DNA of 64,000 nucleotides from JAJTHC01 sp044358835. Lineage in GTDB: Bacteria; Cyanobacteriota; Vampirovibrionia; Vampirovibrionales; JAJTHC01. The position numbers were made by a program, and so were the translations under genes. Shown piece by piece: positions 25,604 to 34,164 of this stretch (the first letter of the stretch is position 1; each line of letters opens with the position of its first letter). The notes under the pieces are model-generated. The model was not told the origin of the DNA and made no database searches. It worked only from the letters and a program-made list of their open reading frames with translations. The DNA lies in the NCBI GenBank assembly GCA_044358835.1, contig JBIKNF010000010.1, positions 3,394-67,393 on the forward strand. Reading direction: 5' to 3'.

Positions 25604-25677
25604 TGCGCAGCGAGGGATTCGAACCCCCGACCTCATGGTTCGTAGCCATGCACTCTATCCAACTGAGCTAGCCGCGC
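25604..25677 (-). tRNA. tRNA-Arg (anticodon ACG)
   Basis: A 74-base cloverleaf on the minus strand. The acceptor arms GCGCGGC and GCTGCGC pair, the D arm has AGCTCAGTTGGATAGAGT, the anticodon stem-loop is CATGG-CTACGAA-CCATG, and the T arm has GGTTCGAATCC. The anticodon ACG reads CGN arginine codons after A34 is modified to inosine. CCA is not encoded. A T7 run directly follows the 3-prime end. Confidence 0.97.
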
Positions 25678-25697
25678 AAAGGGTTGTAATACAAGTC

Positions 25698-25726
25698 AAT
25701 ATAAACTGAACATATCTTCAACGCAA
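25698..25726 (-). promoter_or_regulatory. Candidate tRNA-Arg promoter
   Basis: On the minus strand TTGCGT (25726-25721) and TATATT (25703-25698) are 17 bases apart, ending 20 bases before the mature tRNA. Confidence 0.45.
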
Positions 25727-25796
25727 GCCTTTTCACAAAATCGATTTTACTGTTATAATAGAAAAACGTTGCCCCTTTAGGAAAGGATTCCTTCCC

Positions 25797-26183
25797 ATGA
25801 CCACTGAAGACACCGTGGCTACTACGCCTCCATCAAACGAAGTTGTTCTTGAAATACCTGTTGAAGCCCCTTCTTTTGACCCCCGCCCCAAAAACGTGGA
25901 TGCCCTAACACAAAGCACCGCTCGCTTTAGCCGTAAAGCGTGGGATGTCTTTTTGAGTCTAAAAGAAGACCTTGAAAAAATTACTTATAAACGTATTGCG
26001 CTTCAATTGCTGGCGCGTTCTGAAGCGGGAGCCATCACCCTAGGCCAGGCTCTTGAAGCGATTTCTGTTCCTGCGGTGAAAGTCAACGGCGTAAACATTA
26101 GCACAATCACCACGTTTGCAAAATTGCAAGAAGTCATTAAGCATCCTGATTTGTTGAGCGTTGATTTAACGCTATTGGACTAA
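25797..26183 (+). CDS. Hypothetical protein in the radA operon
   Basis: A 128-residue soluble protein I do not recognise. The first 40 residues are Pro/Thr-rich and probably disordered. Residues 45-128 look like a compact mixed helical domain (FSRKAWDVFLSLKEDLEKITYKRIALQLLARSE). There is no signal peptide. The ATG at 25797 follows AGGAAAGGATTCC. Three bases separate its stop from the next gene, so it is co-transcribed with 26187-26528 and probably radA. A link to DNA repair is only positional. Confidence 0.7.
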   Translation: MTTEDTVATTPPSNEVVLEIPVEAPSFDPRPKNVDALTQSTARFSRKAWDVFLSLKEDLEKITYKRIALQLLARSEAGAITLGQALEAISVPAVKVNGVNISTITTFAKLQEVIKHPDLLSVDLTLLD

Positions 26184-26186
26184 GCC

Positions 26187-26528
26187 GTGAGCCTACCTCG
26201 ACTCAACAGCGAAGACTGGGACAAGTTGACTTGGCAGATCTGTGAACTGCTTTATGTAAAAGCCATGCAAGACAAGTTGAACGAAGTGGAATCTGACGGG
26301 TTTGCCACACAAGAGTTGAAGCCTTACTTGCATAAGCGGGATGTGGATCGTTTGAAAAAACGGCTTCACGAATTGGTGATGTTAGAATTGGTTCAGGCCA
26401 AAGAAGATGCTCATGGGCAGAAACGCTATGTGTTTGATCTGTACCAGTTGAATCGCTATGGGGACCGTGACGACGTCGTGCCTGTCTTTGAACGGCTTGG
26501 TTGCTTGATCGGGGATGATGAAAATTAA
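26187..26528 (+). CDS. Hypothetical helical protein upstream of radA
   Basis: A 113-residue, charged, helix-rich protein with no signal or membrane segment. The middle (LKPYLHKRDVDRLKKRLHELVMLELVQAKEDAHGQKRYVFDLYQ) has the rhythm of a winged-helix fold, with helix, turn, helix and a wing, but no family match is claimed. The GTG at 26187 starts three bases after the preceding stop. radA begins 23 bases downstream behind GGGAGGAAC. It could be a small DNA-binding partner; that is inference. Confidence 0.68.
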   Translation: MSLPRLNSEDWDKLTWQICELLYVKAMQDKLNEVESDGFATQELKPYLHKRDVDRLKKRLHELVMLELVQAKEDAHGQKRYVFDLYQLNRYGDRDDVVPVFERLGCLIGDDEN

Positions 26529-26551
26529 CGACACGGGAGGAACATCCATTG

Positions 26552-28060
26552 ATGGCCAAAGTAAAACGTAAGTATGTCTGTCAGTCCTGTGAATATGAAT
26601 CGGCGGTGCATGTGGGGCGCTGCCATAATTGTGGTGCGTGGAATAGCTTTCAAGAAGTCGTCGAAGCCCCTGCTTCGCTCACACAAGTGCCAGCCTACGC
26701 CAGCTTAAGCCGTGGGGATTTAGATCTAGAAAGTGAAGCCTCATGGAGCGGGAACATCCCCACGCCGTCTTTCAGCGGCTCACCCCTTTCAACGGTTCCG
26801 CTTTTTAGCACCGATAAAATTCAGCTCATGCCGTTGTCAGATGTGGATATGACCACAGCACCACGATTTTCAACCTTAATGCCTGAATTGGATCGTGTCT
26901 TGGGCGGAGGTTTACTACAAGGGGCATACATCTTGGTGGGGGGCGACCCTGGTATTGGAAAATCCACTTTGATGATTCAAGCAGCAGCGAACTTAGCGGA
27001 TTCTGGCAAAAAAGTGGTGTATGTGACAGGTGAAGAATCAGGTGTGCAGATTAAGCATCGTGCGGAACGCTTACAGTTAAAAGGGGCATGCCAAATCTTG
27101 CTTCTGGCAGAAGTGAAGCTTCAAAACATTTTACAAGCCATTGTGGCCGAAAAGCCCGATGTCCTCATTGTTGATTCTATTCAGTCGCTGATGGATGTTA
27201 ATGTGTCTGGTACACCGGGTGCTAACAACCAAGTGAAAGCCTGTGCAAACGCTCTTATGCAAGTGGCGAAAGGCTTAAACATCACCACGTTTTTAATCGG
27301 TCATGTCACCAAAGACGGACAACTTTCAGGCCCTAAATTGCTAGAACACATGGTGGATGCTGTTTTGTACTTTGAAGGCGAGCGTTACAAGGATTTAAGG
27401 CTCTTGCGTTCGGTGAAAAATCGTTTTGGTTCTACCCAAGAAATGGGCGTGTTTGAAATGCAGGAAAGTGGTTTGAAAGACGTCTTGAATCCTTCAGAAG
27501 TCTTTTTGTCGGATGCGGCGTTACATCCAGTCCCTGGGTGTGTGAGCGTCTGTTGTTTAGAAGGGAGTCGCCCTTTATTGATCGAGTTGCAGGCTTTAGC
27601 AGGGCAAAGCGTGTATGCGTCGCCTAGGCGTGTGGTCAATGGGGTAGAGACCAATCGATTGCATCAGGTAATTGCGGTATTGGAGCGTCGGGTGGGGTTG
27701 AGCTTTGCGGATCTAGACTTGTACATCAATGTGGTAGGGGGTATGAAAATTGATGAACCTGCTGTTGATTTAGGCATGGCCTTGGCATTGGTGACCAGTT
27801 TGCGAGACGTAAGCGTCAAATCAGGCACGGTGCTGATGGGGGAAATTGGGCTGACAGGGGAAATTCGTCGCGTGCGTCGTTGGAGAGAACGACTAATAGA
27901 AGCCATAAAAATTGGATTTACCCGCATTGTGTTGCCTTGGCCACAAGGCCGAACACAAGCCGAAGATGTAGAGGCCTTGAAAAAAGAGTTGCCTGTGGGT
28001 GTAGAACTTTACTTTGTGCGTAATATCCGAGAAGCCATTACCGCCTGTTTAGACGCTTGA
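26552..28060 (+). CDS. radA: DNA repair protein RadA/Sms
   Basis: A branch-migration helicase that processes recombination intermediates and also promotes transformation. The 502-residue protein has the N-terminal zinc finger C10, C13, C24, C27. The RecA-like ATPase carries Walker A GGDPGIGKST near residue 131 and Walker B VLIVDSIQS. The RadA-specific KNRFG motif (SVKNRFGSTQEMG) is present, and a C-terminal Lon-like domain includes NVVGGMKIDEPAVDLG. The linker between zinc finger and ATPase is about 70 residues, longer than usual. The frame also opens at TTG 26549, but the ATG at 26552 has GGGAGG at good spacing. Confidence 0.96.
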   Translation: MAKVKRKYVCQSCEYESAVHVGRCHNCGAWNSFQEVVEAPASLTQVPAYASLSRGDLDLESEASWSGNIPTPSFSGSPLSTVPLFSTDKIQLMPLSDVDMTTAPRFSTLMPELDRVLGGGLLQGAYILVGGDPGIGKSTLMIQAAANLADSGKKVVYVTGEESGVQIKHRAERLQLKGACQILLLAEVKLQNILQAIVAEKPDVLIVDSIQSLMDVNVSGTPGANNQVKACANALMQVAKGLNITTFLIGHVTKDGQLSGPKLLEHMVDAVLYFEGERYKDLRLLRSVKNRFGSTQEMGVFEMQESGLKDVLNPSEVFLSDAALHPVPGCVSVCCLEGSRPLLIELQALAGQSVYASPRRVVNGVETNRLHQVIAVLERRVGLSFADLDLYINVVGGMKIDEPAVDLGMALALVTSLRDVSVKSGTVLMGEIGLTGEIRRVRRWRERLIEAIKIGFTRIVLPWPQGRTQAEDVEALKKELPVGVELYFVRNIREAITACLDA

Positions 28061-28076
28061 GCGTATAGGCTTTTTT
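28043..28076 (+). terminator. Terminator overlapping the 3-prime end of radA
   Basis: The stem pairs GCCT and ACGC before a TTGA loop with GCGT and AGGC after it, with a bulge on the left arm, then T6. The stop codon of radA lies in the loop. Confidence 0.65.
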
Positions 28077-28398
28077 ACCATCCCTGTTACATTGTTTACA
28101 ATAAAGGCAATTTTAAGATTTATTTTATCTTTATTAAAGCACAGAGGAAAGAGTCCTTCACTCCTGTGCCTCTTCTACAAAACTCCTATTGTTGAATCCC
28201 CCTGATGTTTTACCCCCCTCCTTGTTCAAGCGTCGCTGATGTATGACGTGCTTCTACACGTGATCTTTTTGTACGCACCATGGTTCAGATTCCCCGTTGC
28301 TTGTGTATCGAGCGACTTGTGTATCTGTTTCGGGTCTTATTCCCCTTTTTTGTTTCTACCTGTTCCCCCCTATTAAATAAAGAGAAATAATCACTGCT
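28077..28398. other. Intergenic region after radA
   Basis: About 320 bases with pyrimidine-rich stretches and no convincing gene. I see no clear promoter or RNA here beyond weak stems such as the one around 28140-28170. Confidence 0.4.
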
Positions 28399-28602
28399 AT
28401 GTCGTTAACTGAACCTCAAATTTCGTCCTTATTAGGTTACATTGCTGAACCTGTTCAAAACAAAGTGTCTCAAAAAAATCATGTAAACTTAAAAGAACTG
28501 ATGGTAGTTTTTAAAGAAGTCGATGCCCAAAGAAACTTGCAAATGCCTTCAAGCATTGAGCAACGCTGGATCGATTTTTTGCCTTGGCATTCATTTAATT
28601 AA
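28399..28602 (+). CDS. Small hypothetical protein
   Basis: A 67-residue ORF, helical and soluble (ISSLLGYIAEPVQNKVSQKNHVNLKELMVVFKEVDAQRNL). It ends in aromatic residues. There is a weak AAAGAGA about 15 bases before the ATG. The composition looks like protein, but no family is recognised, and the next real gene begins 239 bases later. Confidence 0.45.
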   Translation: MSLTEPQISSLLGYIAEPVQNKVSQKNHVNLKELMVVFKEVDAQRNLQMPSSIEQRWIDFLPWHSFN

Positions 28603-28841
28603 TCAACGTTCACGGAACAAATGTTCTTCTAGCACTTTAAACGTCAAATGTTTTGCGGCAGGCGTTTTATTGAGACGCTTTATGTAACAAAATAAAACAT
28701 TTAGCAATAAAATAGGTGTCAAAATATATCCCCCCTTGCAAGACAAGACAACTATTGATATTGTGAAGAATACCGTCACATTCAATCCTTATTTTATACG
28801 TCTTATTTGTACTCAAATAGTCAAAGAGAACCCCTTTATCT

Positions 28842-29909
28842 ATGGTTCGTCAAACTTTAAAGAATACTTACCATACGAGTTCATTGTACCTGCTAAAGTT
28901 CTTGGCATTTTTAGAATTGAATCCGTTGAAACGTGCTGAGCTGCAGGCTCTCTTTGAGCAGGATGCTGACTGTCTTTCCCCGCTTTCCACAGACACGTTA
29001 CGTCTGTATGCCAATGCTCTTGAAGACCTGGGTTGCTTGTTGCAACGCCCTGACAAAAGCAACGATTTTCAATACAAGCTTAACTATTCCCCGTTTTGGG
29101 TGCAGTTTTCTTCTGAAGAATGGAAACTCCTTTTGCATAGTTTGGACAGCAAATTGAGGACCTGCCATATCCAAAGTTTTGTGCGTGTTTATGAAATGGC
29201 CGAACATTTGCTGGCACAAAAATTTCTGACCCCCCAAGCCCAGAAAGACTTACAAGCATTATTGAATCGCTATATTCAGCCCTTTCAGCTTAAGAATGTG
29301 AAAATTTTGGAACGTGCTACGGAATTAAATAGCTGGTTTTTGGTGCAGTATCAAGGAAAGGATGCCGTTTATGAATGGCAGGTATTACATGACGCACTGA
29401 TTCTAGATCATCGTCGCTTGTATTGGCTTTGCTATCAGGTCAATCCTGAAACAGGCGATATTTCCCCTCTAATGCTGCGGCTAGATCGTTGTCGAAACAT
29501 TTTTCCGATTCCTGCTGTGAAGGCTGACGTCTATGAGCCGACACGGCGCCGTATTTTAAGCTATATAGAAGAAGAACCTGTGTTAAGTTGTACGGTGGTA
29601 TTGCCTAAAGGAATGAACTTTCTTTCCCCACGTTTACGGGGTGAACGGCTTGTGTTTTTAAGTCAAGACTCACAGCAAGCCTTACCTTTCTGGCAAGATA
29701 TTACGGATTTTTATGGTGTAGAAACCTATGCAATACAGTACACCGTAAAAACAACCCATTTGTTTTACCTCCTTCAGTGTTTAAAGTCCTCAGGTGGTTT
29801 CCTGATTCCTTTAACTTCTGCTTTTTCAAAAGCATTTGCCAACAGCCAAGAAAATAGGGCGTTTGAAAAGAAAAAAAGATCCGTAGAAGAAAGGGTAATG
29901 AGCGTATGA
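28842..29909 (+). CDS. WYL-domain-like transcription regulator, first of a pair
   Basis: A 355-residue protein that looks like a WYL-domain regulator of the PafB/PafC type. Residues 10-75 form an N-terminal helical region that could be the winged helix. Residues 150-235 resemble the WYL domain, with the RLYWLCYQVNPETGDISPLMLRLDR stretch matching the W/Y-L and R-L-D-R pattern. The tail from residue 240 fits the WCX extension. WYL proteins sense ligands such as nucleic acids and control damage or defence genes. Its stop overlaps the next start in ATGA, so the two are coupled. The N-terminal DNA-binding part is divergent. Confidence 0.65.
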   Translation: MVRQTLKNTYHTSSLYLLKFLAFLELNPLKRAELQALFEQDADCLSPLSTDTLRLYANALEDLGCLLQRPDKSNDFQYKLNYSPFWVQFSSEEWKLLLHSLDSKLRTCHIQSFVRVYEMAEHLLAQKFLTPQAQKDLQALLNRYIQPFQLKNVKILERATELNSWFLVQYQGKDAVYEWQVLHDALILDHRRLYWLCYQVNPETGDISPLMLRLDRCRNIFPIPAVKADVYEPTRRRILSYIEEEPVLSCTVVLPKGMNFLSPRLRGERLVFLSQDSQQALPFWQDITDFYGVETYAIQYTVKTTHLFYLLQCLKSSGGFLIPLTSAFSKAFANSQENRAFEKKKRSVEERVMSV

Positions 29910-30892
29910 CCTTCTCAGGCGTTTCAGATCCTTTTAAGAAAACTCCTCCCCTGGTGATTCCTGCAGATTTGCATAGCACAGCAAAAAGGGTGCTCAGTAT
30001 TATTTTAATTTTACTTGACGGCCTCAAGGTCGAAGAATCTGCTTTAATGGAAACCTTAAGCCCAAATGGCGAAGAACCCATTCCTTATAATACCTTGCGT
30101 AAATACATACGTACCTTGCGTTATGCGGGTTTTGACATTGTCAGAAAACGCTTTGAAGGTTCGGTTGTTTACTTTTTAAATGACACCAAATTTCATTTGG
30201 ACTTAAGTGTTCAGCATGCCCAAGGCTTTGAAGAGTGGGTGAGCTATTTATCTAAATCAAGCTTGCTTTACCGTAAGTTGATGATGCTGGTGTCGCCACC
30301 TTTTCGGATTGGCTTTTGGGAACCCCATTTTGCGTATAATCAAGCTTCGAGTCTTACGATGTTTGAGGGCAAGGAACATTTAAAACTTTTACAAGACGCC
30401 ATCGCTTCTAAGGAGCTTTTAGAGTTTCAGTTGTATGACGATGTGCAAACTCAAACCCAAGTGGCTAGATTTTGGGCCAGACCTTATGCGCTTACCCAGT
30501 TTCGACAAAGAGATGCTGTTATTTCCGCTATTCATCCTTATAATCGCCAAGTGTTTTATGTTAGGTTGAGTAATGTGAGGCAGTTACGTCAGGTGCCAAA
30601 ACAGTGGTTGGCTTCTGAATGGCTTAAAACAATGGACTTTCAACTGGTGTTAGCCCCCCATTTTTCTAAACGTTATGAACTCAAACCCCATGAAACACGG
30701 GTAGCCACTTCCCCAACGGGCGAAACCTGCATACAGGTTTCAAAGGAATTGCAATATAAAGCACTGTCTCGATGCATTAAATATGATACACTAACACAAG
30801 TGCGTGGCGCAGATGCCTTGAGTGAAAAAGTCCAAGCATTTCAAAACTTACAAACACGCATTGCGGAAGAAGCCAAAATACCTTTCGCTTAG
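29906..30892 (+). CDS. WYL-domain-like regulator, second of a pair
   Basis: A 328-residue partner of the preceding regulator, coupled by a four-base overlap. Residues 22-95 look like a winged-helix DNA-binding region (NTLRKYIRTLRYAGFDIVRKRFEGSVVY is typical of HTH_11 plus wing). Residues 150-225 resemble a WYL domain, with AVISAIHPYNRQVFYVRLSNVRQL. The C-terminal part may be a WCX domain. Pairs of such genes usually act as a heterodimer, as PafBC does. No target is visible apart from the downstream membrane protein and prepilin genes, which may be in the same transcript. Confidence 0.65.
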   Translation: MTFSGVSDPFKKTPPLVIPADLHSTAKRVLSIILILLDGLKVEESALMETLSPNGEEPIPYNTLRKYIRTLRYAGFDIVRKRFEGSVVYFLNDTKFHLDLSVQHAQGFEEWVSYLSKSSLLYRKLMMLVSPPFRIGFWEPHFAYNQASSLTMFEGKEHLKLLQDAIASKELLEFQLYDDVQTQTQVARFWARPYALTQFRQRDAVISAIHPYNRQVFYVRLSNVRQLRQVPKQWLASEWLKTMDFQLVLAPHFSKRYELKPHETRVATSPTGETCIQVSKELQYKALSRCIKYDTLTQVRGADALSEKVQAFQNLQTRIAEEAKIPFA

Positions 30893-30919
30893 AAGGTAGG
30901 CCGCAGGGAGATGAATCTG

Positions 30920-31384
30920 ATGCAAGTGTATGTGTTTTTCGGTAGTTTGGCGAGTTCCTTACTTATTTATGGGATTGTGTATTGGCAATTAAGGTCTTCT
31001 TTTTCTAATTTACTGAGCAATACGTTTCGTAAAAAATCAATGCCCTTATCTACAACGCAGAACCTTGCAGACCCAGTCAAACCTTCCAACCCTTCTTCAC
31101 CAGTGACCCTTCATATAGAAGAACAAGGGTATTTAAGGCTTTTAAATGTGGTGTACTTTTTGTTTGTAGTCAATGGCTTGGTAACTGTGGCCAAAAAAGT
31201 GACTTCGTTACAAATTAAAAATTTTACTCAAGCTATTCAGATTTGGGCCGATATAACAAGTAGTCAACTTTTTTGGTTGGGATGCTTTGCCGTTTTGTAC
31301 GTGGTGGCTTTATTGGTGATTAAAGATCGCTTGCAGGATTCGTTAGAAAATTCAGCGCATAGCGATTCGCCACAACCTTGGTAA
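30920..31384 (+). CDS. Small membrane protein of unknown function
   Basis: With the ATG at 30920 it has 154 residues. AGGGAG at 30905-30910 directly abuts an ATG at 30911, while the ATG at 30920 is nine bases away and is preferred. Three hydrophobic segments are visible (about residues 2-22, 76-92 and 115-137), with a Ser/Pro-rich loop between the first two. It starts 27 bases after the second WYL-like gene. I do not recognise a family. Confidence 0.65.
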   Translation: MQVYVFFGSLASSLLIYGIVYWQLRSSFSNLLSNTFRKKSMPLSTTQNLADPVKPSNPSSPVTLHIEEQGYLRLLNVVYFLFVVNGLVTVAKKVTSLQIKNFTQAIQIWADITSSQLFWLGCFAVLYVVALLVIKDRLQDSLENSAHSDSPQPW

Positions 31385-31408
31385 ACTAAAATACAAGGAA
31401 CTCGATGA

Positions 31409-32032
31409 ATGAAATTTTCCTGCTTTAATCGTTTTACTCAAGCGTTTACTTTGTCTGAAGTTTTAATTGTGTTGGGTATTATGGGCTTATTGACTACGAT
31501 GTTTTTGCCATCTTTTATTGAAAATCAAACACGAAATAACTGTGCTTATCTAATCAAATCGAGCATTTTGGCGTCTAATAGTCTCTTAGAAGACGCTTTT
31601 GCGTTTTCTCGAACCAATTTAATGAATGAAGCCGTTGAGCGCTTGACAACGATTCGTAATTGTGGAGGCACCACGAATACGGCTACTACAGGAGGGTGTT
31701 GGAACACAACATCGCAACAAGCCTTACCCGCCAATGTGGCAAACGAAGGGGTGTTATTAAAGAATAACGCCGCCATCATTGGTTTTGATTCTACGGTACA
31801 GGCCACTGATGAACTCTTACGTTTTGTTATTGATGCCAACGGGCTAGCGGGTCCTAATGCTGTAGGGGTGGATCAAATCAATTTAGTCACTTGTACGACC
31901 GTCGCGTTTTGTCAAGCCAATACGACGATGCAAGGCCTCGCTGGGCAAGGATTCAAGGTGGTGCCAGGGCAATTGCTGCCTGTGGATGCTGCATCTGTGG
32001 CGCTTTACAACAGGGCTTTTCAACAAACGTAG
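31409..32032 (+). CDS. Type IV prepilin-like protein
   Basis: A 207-residue protein with a clear prepilin signal: a short basic leader (MKFSCFNRFTQA), then FTLSEVLIVLGIMGLLTTMFLPSF. The cleavage would be after Ala instead of the usual Gly, before Phe, with the conserved Glu at +5. The mature domain has paired cysteines and TG/TN-rich loops typical of pilin or pseudopilin heads. It is likely a major or minor pilin used by the PilQ/PilB/PilC machine at 12-18 kb, or a pseudopilin. It follows the small membrane protein by 24 bases and may share the WYL-pair transcript. Confidence 0.85.
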   Translation: MKFSCFNRFTQAFTLSEVLIVLGIMGLLTTMFLPSFIENQTRNNCAYLIKSSILASNSLLEDAFAFSRTNLMNEAVERLTTIRNCGGTTNTATTGGCWNTTSQQALPANVANEGVLLKNNAAIIGFDSTVQATDELLRFVIDANGLAGPNAVGVDQINLVTCTTVAFCQANTTMQGLAGQGFKVVPGQLLPVDAASVALYNRAFQQT

Positions 32033-32046
32033 CGAACACTATATAA

Positions 32047-32116
32047 AAATAGCATCCGAATACAACAACAAGGAGTCCTCATCAGAATAGACCGCAATTG
32101 TTCTAGGATGCTATTT
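32047..32116. terminator. Inverted repeat after the prepilin gene
   Basis: AAATAGCATCC (32047-32057) pairs with GGATGCTATTT (32106-32116) around a 48-base loop. It could end both the prepilin transcript and the convergent minus-strand gene. Just before it the sequence CGAACACTATA matches a subfamily B element end. Confidence 0.4.
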
Positions 32117-32155
32117 CATCACATGAATACGAATTTCTTTCTTGAAGAGAAAAGA

Positions 32156-32785
32156 CTAAGAAATTGTACCTGCGTTGTAGGCCTGCATTAAACTGGGGTG
32201 ATACCCAAAGGACGCTTTTTGTTGCTTGGCAGCCAGGGCTTTCGCCATAGCGGGTTTTTGAGACTCCACTTGTGAGGCTTGAGCCAAGTTGGCCCTTCCT
32301 ATCGCCGCGACGTTGCGATCCGCCTTAGACATTTCGCCATAACCGCCAATACCTGCATTTTCAGGGGCGTGTGCAGAATCAACCAAGCCTTCACTTTGAC
32401 GCTTAAAGTTCGACAAATACGAAGGGTTCATCATCGCTTGTTGAACGTCGAGCTGAGGCACGGATAAACTCACATGCCCTGCAACAGTTAAGCCGTCTTG
32501 TGTTTCAAGCACAGGGCCAGAAGTAGACAACCCCGCTGCCTTGGCCTTGCTGTCATGCGCGCGTTCATGGGCCAATACGCCTTGTCGCGAATGTTCAGCC
32601 GCCGTGACCCCACTACTGTTCTTAAATTGAGACTTTGGGGTGTTTTCGTCGCCTACAAAGGTATTGCCAAACATCGTTAGGCGGTATTGTTTTTGTTGAG
32701 TCTTAGGCGCACCAGCACTCAGCGATTGAGCAGGGGTAAAAGGGGTTAAAGCACTTGAAAATCCAGACAAAGCGGAAAGAGCCAT
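32156..32785 (-). CDS. SprA-related putative metallopeptidase
   Basis: A 209-residue protein with the motif VLAHERAHDSKAKAAGL near residue 80, followed by TSGPVLETQDGLTVAGHVSLSV. This order (H-E-x2-H, then a G-P-x segment, then a T-VAG-x-V segment) resembles the SprA-related family of putative metallopeptidases. The frame opens at 32806, but the ATG at 32785 follows AAGGAAA and is preferred. There is no clear signal peptide, but the N-terminus has a moderately hydrophobic stretch. The catalytic role is inferred from the HERAH motif. A C-terminal Ala/Lys/Gln-rich part (residues 155-209) is probably helical. Confidence 0.6.
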   Translation of the reverse strand: MALSALSGFSSALTPFTPAQSLSAGAPKTQQKQYRLTMFGNTFVGDENTPKSQFKNSSGVTAAEHSRQGVLAHERAHDSKAKAAGLSTSGPVLETQDGLTVAGHVSLSVPQLDVQQAMMNPSYLSNFKRQSEGLVDSAHAPENAGIGGYGEMSKADRNVAAIGRANLAQASQVESQKPAMAKALAAKQQKASFGYHPSLMQAYNAGTIS

Positions 32786-33222
32786 GATGTAACGTTTCCT
32801 TAGCACACGTAACGATTAGAAGGGGATTGATAACGCGACAAAAAGGAAAAACCTTTTGCAACTCAATTCTACCTAAATTGTAGTAGATTAGCAAGCATTT
32901 TTTTCACAGTAGGGTGAAAACGTTAAAAAATCGTTACATTGTGATATTTTCAAGCAAAATAGTCAAGAAAAAAGGGGTCTTGATGGTGAACCCCCTTGCA
33001 AACATTCTGACTATACCAAGGGAAACACGTGGCGTGTTCATGGTTGTTCATACGAGTGGTCTGTTCGGTAAACGAAACACACCGTGTATGAAAGAACCCC
33101 CTTGCTAAAGGGGTATCGTCCGTTGGGGTAAAAAACTTGAGCGACTGTTACAGGAGATTACAAACCAGTCAAACCCCCACGAATTCAGCAAGTACGGTTG
33201 GGGAAAAGTGACACGAAACGAT
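32786..33222. other. Intergenic region of about 430 bases
   Basis: No gene is supported. The phrase AACCCCCTTGC occurs twice, near 32988 and 33098. TTCATAC and GTATGAA arms lie at about 33046 and 33086 and could form a hairpin. A small RNA is possible, but nothing decides it. The promoter of the SprA-like gene must lie at its left edge. Confidence 0.35.
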
Positions 33223-34074
33223 TTAGTTGGCCGACGGCTTATTTAAAGGGCTAAAGTACTCGGGAAAGTTTTCTTTGGCTTGGCGTAGGGTAAGGTCTCG
33301 ACCCGCTTGGTTTAAAATAGCGCGGTTGCGTCGATTGGTTTCGACTTGACGTTTTTCCGCTTCTGGCGAATGACGATATGCGGAATACACGATCCCTGCA
33401 GCTGAACCTAGTCCCATTAAGAGCGGGAACCACTTAGAAAATAACGGTCGTTCGCCTTCAAGAACTGCACGTGCTTGTAGGTGTTTGAAGCCCGCCAAGG
33501 CATGATGTAAATCAGCCACAGACGCATTCGTATTGGCTCGAATACGGGTCAGTATGGCTTTGGCTTCGTTCGACAAGGATTTATCCTTCAAAGCGGTGGT
33601 GATTTCACCCCACAACTCATTTTTTGATGTTTCTTCGGGTATGGAGGCTAAATTGGTATGGCTATGGGCTTCGGCACTTAATCTTTGATAGTCATACCTA
33701 TTGGTGAATCTTTGATAGGCATTGTCAAGCAGTGTGAAAACTCCCGCAAGCAACATTCCATCAATAAAAGCGAACACAAAGCTTTGTTTTTCAACAAGTT
33801 CTTTCGCTTTTTGAGGGTTGCCGACCTGTTCAGACAAGAACATATCAGCAGATAAATACGGCTTGCCCACTTGTGTGGCTTCTCGTTGGGTTAAGGCTTC
33901 GTTCAAGCGTTTTTGGGCATCCCGCTGGGGGCTGTGGATGGATTCAACTGGTGAAGAGGGTTCAAGCATCACAAACACGGTGGTTTCTTCTTCGCTAAAG
34001 GCATTTGGGGCGCGATCTGCGGAAGGTAAAGCCGTAGACGGTTGAACGCGAGAAGCAACAGCGGGAAACAACAT
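33223..34074 (-). CDS. Hypothetical membrane protein
   Basis: A 283-residue protein with two hydrophobic segments, at about residues 98-116 (FVFAFIDGMLLAGVFTLLD) and 216-236 (WFPLLMGLGSAAGIVYSAY). A charged helical region separates them. The first 50 residues are Ser/Pro/Glu-rich. I do not recognise a family. The end is basic and helical. Downstream is the SprA-like gene on the same strand, but about 430 bases away, so co-transcription is doubtful. Confidence 0.62.
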   Translation of the reverse strand: MLFPAVASRVQPSTALPSADRAPNAFSEEETTVFVMLEPSSPVESIHSPQRDAQKRLNEALTQREATQVGKPYLSADMFLSEQVGNPQKAKELVEKQSFVFAFIDGMLLAGVFTLLDNAYQRFTNRYDYQRLSAEAHSHTNLASIPEETSKNELWGEITTALKDKSLSNEAKAILTRIRANTNASVADLHHALAGFKHLQARAVLEGERPLFSKWFPLLMGLGSAAGIVYSAYRHSPEAEKRQVETNRRNRAILNQAGRDLTLRQAKENFPEYFSPLNKPSAN

Positions 34075-34164
34075 GGGGGCGAATCCTTTGGAGTTGAAAG
34101 AGAAAAGCGCAGTCTAAATCTACCATACCCCCCTGGCCAAGTCAAGCCTGACGGCGGGGGCCAT

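Noticed and set aside
25226..25636. Minus-strand ORF over the end of the antiporter gene and the tRNA
   Set aside because: It overlaps a clear tRNA-Arg gene and the TrkA_C coding region.
28603..28939. Small ORFs between 28399 and the first WYL-like gene
   Set aside because: They lack ribosome sites and the minus-strand one looks like a random hydrophobic frame.
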